From positions 34,883 to 98,882 of the forward strand of contig NKIO01000003.1 in NCBI GenBank assembly GCA_002255935.1: 64,000 nt of DNA. The letters are read 5' to 3'. The notes below the pieces were generated by a model that did not search any database, was not told the origin of the DNA, and saw only the letters and a program-made list of their open reading frames with translations. Numbering within the stretch: position 1 is the first letter of the stretch; each line of letters starts with the position of its first letter. Source of the stretch: Comamonadaceae bacterium PBBC2. Its GTDB lineage: Bacteria > Pseudomonadota > Gammaproteobacteria > Burkholderiales > Burkholderiaceae_C. Made by a program: the position numbers and the translations under genes. Below are positions 44,114 to 53,200 of the stretch, piece by piece.

Positions 44114-44147
44114 AATATATGCACCCACAGTGACAATTTTGTGAAAT
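44114..44147 (-). promoter_or_regulatory. Candidate PhoB-dependent promoter of the secretion operon
   Basis: Read on the reverse strand, ATTTCAC-AAAA-TTGTCAC (44147-44130) matches the Pho-box layout, two heptamers 11 bases apart, at 4/7 and 5/7 to CTGTCAT. Exactly ten bases later comes TATATT (44119-44114), the usual spacing when PhoB replaces the -35 element. The expected start is near 44107, giving a leader of about 100 bases before gspG. The box lies inside the 80-bp duplicated segment, while the -10 lies just outside it. Confidence 0.4.
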
Positions 44148-44207
44148 TTGTCATTTGACATATCAACCCATTGATGCACGCCATCGCGCACAGGGTGCGG
44201 CTCCTAC
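44128..44207. repeat. Left copy of an 80-bp long-range inverted repeat
   Basis: This segment is the reverse complement of 63921-64000 with 78 of 80 bases identical and no gaps. It contains a REP unit (44182-44207) followed by about 54 bases of non-REP sequence including the palindrome TGTCA-AA-TGACA and the candidate Pho box. The copies are 19.7 kb apart and flank the whole two-partner secretion locus. The match reaches the window edge, so its true length may be greater. Confidence 0.95.
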
Positions 44208-44674
44208 AAGGCACAGATGGGAAGTAGGAGCAGCGCTCCGCGCGCGAGGGTTGGAGGTCTGCGCACCATCGCGCACAGGGTGCGGCACCTACATGGCACA
44301 AGTGGCAAGTAGGAGCAGCGCTCCGCGCGCGAGGATTGTTGGCCTACAAACCATTGCGCACGGGGTGCGGCTCCTACATGGCACAGGTGAGAAGTAGGAG
44401 CAGCGCTCCGCGCGCGAGGGTTGGAGGTCTGCGCACCATCGCGCACAGAGTGCGGCTCCTACAAGGCACAGATGGGAAGTAGGAGCAGCGCTCCGCGCGC
44501 GAGGATTGTTGGCCTACGAACCATCGCGCACGGGGTGCGGCTCCTACATGGCGCAGGTGGGAAGTAGGAGCAGCGCTCCGCGCGCGAGGGTTGGAGGTCT
44601 GCGCACCATCGCGCACGGGGTGCGGCTCCTACATGGCACACGTGGAGGTGGGAGCAGCGCTCCGCGCGCGATGG
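44182..44674. repeat. REP array with 170-bp higher-order repeat
   Basis: Twelve REP units alternate in orientation. Six (GCGCACAGGGTGCGGCTCC type, starting near 44182, 44267, 44352, 44437, 44522 and 44607) alternate with six of inverted GTAGGAGCAGCGCTCCGCG type. The basic step is about 85 bases. The joins alternate between two forms (GGTTGGAGGTCTGCGCACC and GATTGTTGGCCTAC), so the true period is 170 bases. The 690-base stretch 44008-44697 has no gene; short frames through the array are repeat translations. Confidence 0.92.
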
Positions 44675-44697
44675 GCATGGAGCGCGCCATGAAAACT

Positions 44698-45303
44698 TCA
44701 AGGGGTCTTATCGGTCACCCGTAAGCCTTGCAGCTTTTCGCGCTCTGTGGCGTTGTCGTTCTCCAGCTTCACAGTGCCCAACTGGGTGAAGACTCCCCCT
44801 CGCAGCAGATAAGCCGATTTGTAAGCCTGCTCGTAACGTGACAGCAAATCGGTGTTGATCTGGTAGAGGCTCAAATTCTTGTTCTCGCACTGCACCAGCT
44901 GCTTGGACTTGGCCAGCAAACTGTCTTGCGACACCTGAAGGTTGCTTTGCTGTATGCGGGCTTGAGCGGCGGCTGTGTTTTGCTGCTCAATCGCCTGGGC
45001 TTTGAGCTGCGCCAGCTCATCGCTCAAACGTTGCTTTTCCTCTTGCAAGGCGGCCAATTCTTTTTGGACCGTTCCCAATTTGGCAGCCGATGCCGATTTC
45101 ACCCGCGAAGCATCGTCTTGCGCTTTTTTCAGGTCATCTTGCATCTGCGTTTTTTCGGCCGTCAAACGGGTTTTTTCTTGCTCCAAAGACTGCGCCTTTT
45201 GCTGGGCGCGCTGCAAAGCCTTGGCCGCTTTGTCATCGGCCGCCATGGCAGAAGCCGACAGCAGCATCAAGCTGATCAGACAAAATGTCGAAAGTGTGCG
45301 CAT
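44698..45303 (-). CDS. Periplasmic coiled-coil protein of the two-partner secretion operon
   Basis: A 201-residue protein. Residues 1-21 are a signal peptide (MRTLSTFCLISLMLLSASAMA). Residues 23-120 are a continuous coiled coil (KALQRAQQKAQSLEQEKTRL and so on), and a small C-terminal domain contains a lone cysteine (QLVQCENKNLSLYQ). It is the last gene of the operon, 11 bases after the porin. Similar coiled-coil proteins accompany giant haemagglutinin loci, but their role is unknown; bridging periplasm and cell wall is one possibility. Its stop lies 23 bases from the REP array. Confidence 0.8.
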   Translation of the reverse strand: MRTLSTFCLISLMLLSASAMAADDKAAKALQRAQQKAQSLEQEKTRLTAEKTQMQDDLKKAQDDASRVKSASAAKLGTVQKELAALQEEKQRLSDELAQLKAQAIEQQNTAAAQARIQQSNLQVSQDSLLAKSKQLVQCENKNLSLYQINTDLLSRYEQAYKSAYLLRGGVFTQLGTVKLENDNATEREKLQGLRVTDKTP

Positions 45304-45314
45304 TTCATCTCACC

Positions 45315-46946
45315 TCAAAAGCGAGCGTTCAGGTCCAGCTGCAAGATGTCGCTGGAGAACTTGGTGGTTTTGCCCGGTGCAAAAGGATCGATCTGGTTGG
45401 CCGACAACCAACGGGCCGTGACCCAAGTGTTGTTGAACAAACCATAGCTGGTCTGCAAGATCCAGCCCTTGTTGTTGGTGCCGCCCAAACCAAAGTCCGA
45501 ATTGGTGAAAGCATCCAGCACCGCATCGCTGCCCAGGTAGCGGTAAGCCAAAGACGCGTTCCACTGGCCCTTGTGGTGAACTTGTGAAGGGCCAAAGGCG
45601 GCGCGCAGCATGTAGCCTGAATCCTTGCCATCGAGCAAGTCGTAACCGGTGCGCTCTTTGATCTTGTTCTTGTCAAAGCCGAGGTTCTTCACAAAGTCAG
45701 CCGTCAACACCACCGGCTGGCCCAGCAAATGGTTCAAGCTCAAGGCGGTGGTCAGGTTCAGGATTTTGAATTCCGACGCCAAACCCATGGTCGTGGCCGT
45801 GTCCAGCTGAGAGTTCACGCGGAACAAGGTGTTGCCGCGTTGACGCAAAGCACTGCCGTATTCATAACGAGCAGCGTAGTCTGGTCGGGTCAATCGTGCC
45901 TCTTCGGTCTCACGCGAGGCTGTGATGCCTTGGTAGGCATACAAAGCCAAGCCCATCTTGAACTCATCGCGGTTGGCCAACTTGAAAGCATTGCCCAACT
46001 GCAAGCCCATCAGGCTGCGCGCATTGCTCGTGCCCGGTTTGTTCTCGGTCAATGGGAAGTAACCGACAGACGCAAACCCCTCACCACCGCTCCACTTTTG
46101 ATGGCCGGCCACGGCAAAGCCCTCAAAGCCCAGATCATCTGCGTAGACCAGATCGGTCGAATAAAACGGATTGGCCATGCGACCCGCGGTCACGCCCCAT
46201 GTGGCATCGGGCTTGACCTGCACATAAGCGCGGTCCAGCACCACCGCGTATTTATTAAACGACTGGCCCATGGTCTGGTTGGTCGATGTCGGGCTGCCGG
46301 TGCTGCTGCCGGTGCTCAAACGCACTCCCGCCGTGACCTGCTCGGACACCTTGGCGTTCACACCCAAGCGCGCCCGCACCCGAGAGCGGTCAAAATTTTC
46401 TTGCGTGTTGCTGTTGGGCAACCCCGAAGTGTTGTTCAGTGCCAAATCGGCAGCGCGTGTGTAGTCGCCGCCACGAAAACCATAACCAGGCGCAGTGTTG
46501 TCTTTGCCCAAACTCACACCCTCCACCCGCGCCCGCAAATCTCCTTCAAAACTGAAACGTCCCATCCACTCTGGGTAAGCATCAGGCTGGCCCCAACGCT
46601 CAGACTTGGCCTGGCTCAGCACCTCGCCCTTGATCTGCTCACGCATTTCTTGGCGGACCGACTCGGGCACATAAGGCACACGCACCACACGCTTGCCGTC
46701 GGCGCCTGTTTCTGGCGTTGTGGCCGTGCTGGGCGCTGCACTTGTCTGGGCTTGCTTCATCATGGCGGCTGCTTTTTCACGGGTCAGCAAACCGCTTTCC
46801 ACCAAGGTGTTGATCAGCGCTTGCGTGGTGGCACGCAGCTGCTGCAATTCTTCAGCGGCCGTCTGCGCCTGCACGGCAGGGCTGAGCGCCGCCCCCAGCG
46901 CCAATGCCAGCGTCGATACTTTCAAATTCAAAACAGTCTTTTTCAT
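45315..46946 (-). CDS. Putative outer-membrane porin (Porin_5-like)
   Basis: A 543-residue protein with a signal peptide ending ...SPAVQAQ, a short coiled coil (AEELQQLRATTQALINTLVES), then an SQAKSERWGQPDAYPEWMGRF segment and a long beta-barrel of alternating strands ending in aromatic ...LQLDLNARF, the C-terminal Phe needed for Bam-dependent assembly. The architecture matches the putative porin family that accompanies ExbB/ExbD/TonB-linked haemagglutinin loci. It lies 38 bases after tonB. It could be an outlet or receptor working with TonB. Confidence 0.82.
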   Translation of the reverse strand: MKKTVLNLKVSTLALALGAALSPAVQAQTAAEELQQLRATTQALINTLVESGLLTREKAAAMMKQAQTSAAPSTATTPETGADGKRVVRVPYVPESVRQEMREQIKGEVLSQAKSERWGQPDAYPEWMGRFSFEGDLRARVEGVSLGKDNTAPGYGFRGGDYTRAADLALNNTSGLPNSNTQENFDRSRVRARLGVNAKVSEQVTAGVRLSTGSSTGSPTSTNQTMGQSFNKYAVVLDRAYVQVKPDATWGVTAGRMANPFYSTDLVYADDLGFEGFAVAGHQKWSGGEGFASVGYFPLTENKPGTSNARSLMGLQLGNAFKLANRDEFKMGLALYAYQGITASRETEEARLTRPDYAARYEYGSALRQRGNTLFRVNSQLDTATTMGLASEFKILNLTTALSLNHLLGQPVVLTADFVKNLGFDKNKIKERTGYDLLDGKDSGYMLRAAFGPSQVHHKGQWNASLAYRYLGSDAVLDAFTNSDFGLGGTNNKGWILQTSYGLFNNTWVTARWLSANQIDPFAPGKTTKFSSDILQLDLNARF

Positions 46947-46984
46947 GATGACATTCCTTGTTTCATTCGTATGGGTTCAGCCAC

Positions 46985-47635
46985 TCATCGGCCGGTCGAT
47001 ATGCGCAAACGGATCGGCTGGGGCATCTTCTCGGGCGGACCTGCACTGAATGCATTGGCCGCAGCAATCGCTTTTTGCAACAGCACATCCAACTCTTTGT
47101 CGCCCGTGCCATTGATCACATCAAAACGGCCAATGCTGCCGTCTCGGTTCACCCACACCTGCACCTCGGCCTTGTAAGCCATCTCGCGCAAATCTTTGTT
47201 GCGTGTCAACTGCCGCTGCAACTCGCCCTTGATCAAATTGGCGTAGTAGCTGAACGCATTGAAGCCGCCACCCGCAGAGGCGGGCCCTTTGCCCACATTG
47301 GACAAATCTTCGCTGCTGATCTTGCCGGCCGAGAACGCGCTCGGGCCATCGCCCGCAGGGCCATCCATCTTCAAATCGGCCGAGGGTGCCGGTGGCGCCA
47401 TCTTGGGCTGCTCCATCGGGGGCGGCTTGTTCAGATCTTTGGGCGGTTCTGGCTTTTTCTCTTCCTTGGGCGGAGGCGGTGGAGGCGGAGGCGTGGTCGG
47501 TATCAGGCTGATCTTGGGTGCCTTGTGCGGCTTGTCATCGATCTTCGAGACAAAGGAATAGACCCCCCAAGCCATCAATGCCAGCACCGCAGCACCCGCT
47601 GCGATCAAGCCCATGTTGCGACGCGAGATGCTCAC
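46985..47635 (-). CDS. TonB-like energy transducer
   Basis: A 216-residue protein with one N-terminal membrane helix (MGLIAAGAAVLALMAWGVYSFV), a proline-rich rod (PPPPPPPPKEEKKPEPP) and a C-terminal domain (VQVWVNRDGSIGRFDVINGTGDKELDVLLQKAI) of TonB/TolA type. TonB carries proton-motive energy from ExbB/ExbD to an outer-membrane partner. I use the GTG at 47635, with GGA seven bases upstream; a TTG at 47647 overlapping exbD is also possible. Its dedicated outer-membrane client is not obvious, since no TonB-dependent receptor is in the window. Confidence 0.85.
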   Translation of the reverse strand: MSISRRNMGLIAAGAAVLALMAWGVYSFVSKIDDKPHKAPKISLIPTTPPPPPPPPKEEKKPEPPKDLNKPPPMEQPKMAPPAPSADLKMDGPAGDGPSAFSAGKISSEDLSNVGKGPASAGGGFNAFSYYANLIKGELQRQLTRNKDLREMAYKAEVQVWVNRDGSIGRFDVINGTGDKELDVLLQKAIAAANAFSAGPPEKMPQPIRLRISTGR

Positions 47636-47636
47636 C

Positions 47637-48041
47637 TTAGGTTCCAATCCGGGCCGTCACCAAGCCCACGTTGCTGATCTTCAATTCGGCCGCCAAGTCC
47701 ACGATCTCCATCACTTTTTCGTAATGCGCCTGCGGATCGCCTTTGACCATGATGGGCGCATCCGGGTCTTTGGCCACGGCGGCTGCCAAGCGCGAGCTGA
47801 GCTCGGGCAATGTGATCGGCGCACCATTGAGCAACAAACTGCCATTGGGCAAGATCTGGATGATGCGCACCTCTTTTTGCACCGTACTGGGCTTGTTGCT
47901 CGGCTTGGGCAAATTGATCTTCAGACCCTGCACCGAGGCCGTGGTCATGATGATGAAAATCACCAAAAGAACGTACGCCAAGTCCAACATCGGCGTGACG
48001 TTGATCGTGTCGTAAGGCTTGGTTTCGGTTTGTGCTTTCAT
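47637..48041 (-). CDS. exbD: ExbD/TolR-family proton channel protein (second)
   Basis: A 134-residue bitopic protein. The membrane helix PMLDLAYVLLVIFIIMT carries the essential aspartate that conducts protons, and a periplasmic domain follows (LLLNGAPITLPELSSRLAAAVAKDPDAPIMVKGD). It is a paralogue of the next gene upstream; the first 30 residues are almost identical while the rest diverges. The gene lies 13 bases after the first exbD and ends just before tonB. Confidence 0.92.
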   Translation of the reverse strand: MKAQTETKPYDTINVTPMLDLAYVLLVIFIIMTTASVQGLKINLPKPSNKPSTVQKEVRIIQILPNGSLLLNGAPITLPELSSRLAAAVAKDPDAPIMVKGDPQAHYEKVMEIVDLAAELKISNVGLVTARIGT

Positions 48042-48054
48042 GTCTTGCCCTGCT

Positions 48055-48456
48055 TCATTTGGCTCGGCCCGTGGCCAAACCGATGTCGGTGATGTCCACC
48101 CTCTTGAGGATTTCCAGCACCTGCATCACCTTGGCGTATTGCGTGCGGGCATCGCCTTTGACCACAATCGACTGCTCCGGATTGCCGCGTTTCATCTCGG
48201 TCAGGCGCTGCTCCAATTGCTCTGCCGTGACCGGATAGGTGTCCAAGAACATGTCCCCCGCCTGCGAAATGGTCACCGCCTTGACGCCCTTTTTGGCCAG
48301 GTTGTCGATCACCTTGGTCTTGGGCAAATCCACCTTCACGCCTTGCACCGACGCCGTGGTCATGATGATGAAAATCACCAAGAGCACGTACGCCAAATCC
48401 AGCATCGGCGTGACGTTGATGTCGTCGTAGGGCGCGTTTTCTTCTTGAACTTGCAC
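48055..48456 (-). CDS. exbD: ExbD/TolR-family proton channel protein (first)
   Basis: A 133-residue ExbD with the same helix (PMLDLAYVLLVIFIIMT, essential Asp) and a periplasmic domain MFLDTYPVTAEQLEQRLTEM. ExbD works as a dimer inside an ExbB pentamer; two different ExbD genes next to one ExbB suggest a hetero-dimer or two alternative complexes. It begins 12 bases after the exbB fusion gene. See the finding on near-identical DNA between the two exbD 5' ends. Confidence 0.92.
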   Translation of the reverse strand: MQVQEENAPYDDINVTPMLDLAYVLLVIFIIMTTASVQGVKVDLPKTKVIDNLAKKGVKAVTISQAGDMFLDTYPVTAEQLEQRLTEMKRGNPEQSIVVKGDARTQYAKVMQVLEILKRVDITDIGLATGRAK

Positions 48457-48468
48457 AGCAAACCCTCA

Positions 48469-50187
48469 TCAATCGTTGTGCAGCTCAGCCGAACGGGTCA
48501 AGAACTCGTCGGCAAACACCGCCAAGTCCGAGCTGATGTTCTTGATCTTGATGGCAAACCAGTTGTAGGCAAACAGCGCCGGAATCGCCACCGCCAAGCC
48601 AGCCACCGTGGCCACCAGCGCAGCAGCAATACCTGGGGCAATCGCGTTCACGTTCACGTCACCCGCAGCAGCAATCGCCGCAAAGGTGATCATCACGCCC
48701 ACCACCGTACCCAAAAGACCCAAGAACGGTCCACCCGAGATCGCAATCGTCAGCAACACAATGCCGCTGTTCAAACGCTGGTTCACACGCAGCATCAAGG
48801 CGTCCAGCGTCGCGCGGATCGAGTCCACCGCCGAGCTGCTCAAGCCATGCACCTGGCCTTTGTCGTCTTGCATCTTGAAGCGCACAGCAATCTCTTGCAT
48901 GCCCGACTCAAACGCCTCCAGCAATGGGGAATTTTTCACAGCGGCCATGTCCTTCAAGGCTGCAGCTTCGGCGCTGCCGGGCTGCAGCATGCGCACCGCA
49001 TGCTCTTTGTAATAGGTCAAAAATGCGGCATTCGATTTCTCGTAACGCGACAGCATCACCGTCTTGGAGTACATCACCCAGATACTCAAGATCAGCATCA
49101 CACCCAGCAAGGCGATCACCACCCAGCCGTCGATCGTCACCGCACCAATCAAGATCGCAAAGTAGGCGACTTCTGCCTCGCCACCCTCGCCCGAATCAAA
49201 ACCCAGCATCAGGCTGTCGGCCACCTGGCTTGAAGCAAAAGCCTTGATGTAAGCCGCAGAACGCGGCACATTGGCCAGCGTCACCGCGTCCAACTCGCCG
49301 CGCAAACCATTGCCCAAGACCACATCGCCCGTGGCATCCGACATGTTCAAAGCCGCTTCACCCAGAGCATTGCCGTCCACAAAGAACTGCGCCTTGCCAC
49401 CGGCATACACCACCGCCAAATGCTGCCAAATGCCCGCTTGCAACTTGCCAGATGCCGCTGCCGCTGCACCGCCAAAGCGCACCGTGGGCACACCGGCTGC
49501 CACGTCCACGCTCAAACCGCCCAGGCTCAGCAAGCTGGCCTTGTCCAGGCTGTCGGGCTTGACCCAAGCCGTCATCGTCCAGCCGGTCGAGGGCTTGAGG
49601 GCCAAACTGGCCGATGCCGGCACCACCACACGCGCCGAACCATTGAAGCCCATGGCCCCACCAATGGGGCCTGCAGCGACTGCCACACCTGTGGCCTCTT
49701 TGGCGTGGTTGGCATTGCCGGTGGCGTCTTTCACGCCGCCTTCTTCCGAGAAGTTCAGCACCAGCACCTGAGACTCGTCGTACACCGACTTGCTCTCATC
49801 GGCCGCTTTGGCGCCTTTGTTGCCCCAGCGCACCATGAGCGAATCGGACTTGGCCTTGGCTTTGAGTTTGGGCAGCTTCACCCAGACCACGGCCAACTCG
49901 TTGGCCGCGTCAAACTTTTCAATGTGGTAGGCCAAAGGCGTCTTGTTGTCAGCCGCAAAGAAGCGCAAATCCGAGCCATCGGGCTTGGCTTCAGAGAAGT
50001 TGAAGTTACCGCTGTGCAAGCGCACCAGCACGGGCAGAACCGCCACGTCTTGGTCAATCTCCACGCCCGTCGTGGTCGTGTCAAAAGCCAGCTTTTTGCC
50101 ATGCTCCCAATCGTCTGCGCTGGCCAGCATGGGCAGCAGCAAAGCCGAGGCCAAAAGGGCCGAAATGCCATGTTTCAGTAATTTCAT
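48469..50187 (-). CDS. ExbB/TolQ proton channel fused to periplasmic DUF2341 and LamG-like domains
   Basis: A 572-residue protein in four parts. A signal peptide (1-24) is followed by a DUF2341 domain (about 30-125: VLVRLHSGNFNFSEAKPDGSDLRFFAADNKTPL), a LamG/concanavalin-like jelly roll (about 150-320: TMTAWVKPDSLDKASLLSLGG, WQHLAVVYAGGKAQFFVDGNALG), and a C-terminal MotA/TolQ/ExbB channel (from about 350; GGPFLGLLGTVVGVMITFAAIAAAG and AAALVATVAGLAVAIPALFAYNW). Usual ExbB is about 240 residues. The added lectin-like part lies in the periplasm, perhaps sensing sugar or peptidoglycan. It begins 47 bases after the giant exoprotein gene. Confidence 0.93.
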   Translation of the reverse strand: MKLLKHGISALLASALLLPMLASADDWEHGKKLAFDTTTTGVEIDQDVAVLPVLVRLHSGNFNFSEAKPDGSDLRFFAADNKTPLAYHIEKFDAANELAVVWVKLPKLKAKAKSDSLMVRWGNKGAKAADESKSVYDESQVLVLNFSEEGGVKDATGNANHAKEATGVAVAAGPIGGAMGFNGSARVVVPASASLALKPSTGWTMTAWVKPDSLDKASLLSLGGLSVDVAAGVPTVRFGGAAAAASGKLQAGIWQHLAVVYAGGKAQFFVDGNALGEAALNMSDATGDVVLGNGLRGELDAVTLANVPRSAAYIKAFASSQVADSLMLGFDSGEGGEAEVAYFAILIGAVTIDGWVVIALLGVMLILSIWVMYSKTVMLSRYEKSNAAFLTYYKEHAVRMLQPGSAEAAALKDMAAVKNSPLLEAFESGMQEIAVRFKMQDDKGQVHGLSSSAVDSIRATLDALMLRVNQRLNSGIVLLTIAISGGPFLGLLGTVVGVMITFAAIAAAGDVNVNAIAPGIAAALVATVAGLAVAIPALFAYNWFAIKIKNISSDLAVFADEFLTRSAELHND

Positions 50188-50234
50188 ATCAATTCACCAC
50201 CCAAAAGTTTCATTCAAAAAATTCATCTCGGCGT

Positions 50235-53200
50235 TCATTGGCCAGGCACCTTGCCCGTCACACCTGCGCCTGATTCATTGCCCTTGTCGCCACTGCTTTT
50301 CTTTTTCTTTTTGCCGTCGCCGTCATCGCTGTCCTCATCGGCTGCAGCCTCAGAGCCATAGCCCATCACATCCACCGACAAGGTCAAACTTTGCGCTGCG
50401 GTGGCCGCGGCTGCGCGTGAGGCATCTGGCGTGGTGCTGCTGGAGTTGGAAGCAGCAGGCGCAGGCGCTGCGCCACTGTCCACCACCACCGCACCTGTCA
50501 CACCGCCTGCGGCCGTGATGTTGTTGGCGTTCAGCACCACAGCGGCCTCGATTTGCACCTTGCCTGTCGAGCGCACCCCCGCATCGCCCGCATCAAAAAT
50601 GCCGCGCGGCGCCAGCGCCACCACGTCACTGGCCGCTTGCTTGTCCGATGTTTTGAGCGTGGCGATGCCCGAGCCCGAAATGGAACCTGAAATATCGATC
50701 TTGGTGTTGCCACTGGCATCGGTCGTCAAGAGCGGCGGCGGCGCCGACGAAGCCGTCTTGCTGCCGCGGCCCGCGTCGATGTTGCCGAACTGCGAAATCA
50801 TGGTGATGTCGCCACCGCCCAGGGTGAAGACGCGGCCTTGGTTGACGATGAAATCCTGCCCCACCAGCACCCGGATCTCGCCACCACGCACCGTGAAGAT
50901 GCCGTTCTCAGACGCCGCCTTGCTTTGCAAATAGAAGGGGATGCTCGACAAACCCGCAATCACAGAGCCTTTGGGGGCCATCAAGTCCAAAGCGCCTCCC
51001 TGCTCGGTTTTGAACTGGCTGCCGTACACCAAAATATTGCCGCCCTTGAGCGTGTTGACGGCATAACGCTCGGCAATCGCTTGGTCAAACGCTGCCAAAT
51101 CATCTTTGGCCGCATCGACCACGCCATCCACAAACGCGGCCGATTTTTTCTCCAGCGCTGCAGGTGTGGCCGCCGCGTCTGCTGCGGGCACGCTGGCACC
51201 GGCCAGGGCCATGATCGCAGCGCCGCCTTCCGGCAAATACGCGTTGTCCAAGTTACCCCGCGTCACCACGCCTTTGCTGTTGCCCAAGTCAATGTCACGC
51301 CCAGCCACCAGGCCCAGCAAACCCGGGCCGGTCACCACGTGCTTGACCGGGTTTTCCTTGTCGGGGTCGGTGCTGTCCACCACATCACGCCCTGCCATCA
51401 CCCAGGTCTCGTCGGTGCTGCGGTTGTGCTGGACGGCAAAACCCAGATTGCGCACATCCCGTCCTGCCAAGATCTCGGCTTTTTTAGGCAAGTTCAACAA
51501 GGCCGTGCCATAAGACCGATCGGTCGAGGGCGGTGCCTCCGCCACCACATCGCCCTCCAGGGCCACCAAACGCACGGGCTGTGCATCGGCCGCATGCAAC
51601 TGACCGGGCATGTGGCCGGCCAAGGTGTTGTTGCGTCGGCCCGCCAGCAAATTCAGCAGCGGCGCATCCATGGCCACGGGGGCCGTGGGCAATGACACGG
51701 CAGCCGGGTCATGGTCCAACATCACCACGCCGCTGTACAAGGGGCCATAAGCGGCCAAGCTCACCGAGCCTTTGGCCATCAACTCCAGCTGGCCCGTGGC
51801 CGCTGCGGCCAGGCCCATGCCGTCTTGCACCCGCACATCGCCACCCAAAGCCACCGCTTTGACTTGACCCGGCGCCAACACATACATCGGGTTGAGCAAC
51901 TGGCCCACACCGTCATAGCTTGGCAATTCGGCGCTCAAGTTGGCCAACAACAAGCCATTGTTGGTCAGCGTCACACCGCCGCCCACCGCCGTCATGCGCA
52001 CACCGCTGTTGGTGCCGTAGCTCATGAACGCACTTGACTGCGTGACCTCCTTCAAGTTGGTGAGGTTCTGCCGCGCGAGCGTTGGGTTGTAGATGGCCTC
52101 TACGCCCACGCTGCGCCCGGCCGTCACATCCGCCGTGCCATCACCCAAAGCCAGCACTGGCTTGAGGGCGGTGTACACATCCACCGCGTCGCCATTGGCA
52201 TCCAGTTGCTCGGGCGCCATCACATCAAAGCCCTTGATCGATCCGGCCGCAATGTTTTGCGCGGCACGCAAAGACAGGTTCCCCTTTTGGACGTAGTACT
52301 GGCCCCCCAGAACATCCTGACCTGCATTCACACGCAAGTCACCACCGCCTTGTTCCACTAGGCGACTCGCCTGCACCACGCCATCTGACCCCGCAGTCAT
52401 GTAGGCATTGGTGGCCACACTCGCCAACACATCTTTGACCGAGCCGCCCGCCCGGATCTGCACATCACCGCCACCCAAAGTGGCAATGCCCGTGCCCAAA
52501 TAATCAGGGCGCGCCCACCATGCGGTGTTCGCGCCGTCAAACACCCGCGTCACACCGTCGTCTGCCAAACGGCTGCTGCCCTGTCGGAACAACCAATCGT
52601 TGACCAACTGCGGCACCACAGCGCCCTGCACATCTTGGCCAGCCTCGATGCGAATCGCCCCACCTTGGCGGCCAAAAGCGGCAGACGTCAGCGTGTTGTT
52701 GCCATACACCGAATTGCGTTCGTTCTGTGGCAGGGCAAAGCCACTGCCCGTCAAATCGCGCGCATAACCGGCGGTGTAAACGGCGGCACCATAACTGCGG
52801 TCCAGCGCCGCATCGCCATCCGGATCACGCCAGACCGCCGAGCCCAGCACCACGTTGCGGCCCGCCGCCACGTCGATGCTGCCCGTGCCAGTGCGCACCA
52901 AGGCCACGGGCACATCGCCTTCGAGCACCGGCCGGGCATAACGCACAGACACATCGCCCGCACCTGCCACCGTCTGCATCGGCTTGGCGGCCGACACATC
53001 GGCGCCCCCTACCAAACGCAAATTCCAAGACTTGGGCGAGCTGTCCACTGTCCACAGCGGCATGGCCTGACCGTTGTTCACAAAGCCGTCGCTGATCGAC
53101 CCCATCACATTCAAATGGCCCTGCGCACGCAAAGTCAAAGCACCGGCTTCACCCTCCATGCGCCAGGTGTTCAAGTCCCAACCGCGCTCAGACACATTCA

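Noticed and set aside
44182..44674. CRISPR-like regular spacing of repeats
   Set aside because: The units alternate in orientation, the spacers are themselves repeated and not unique, and no cas gene is nearby. The array fits REP/REPIN elements.
50235..50700. Contact-dependent inhibition (CdiA) toxin with immunity gene
   Set aside because: No VENN-type boundary, no nuclease-like C-terminus and no small immunity gene downstream; the next gene is the ExbB fusion.
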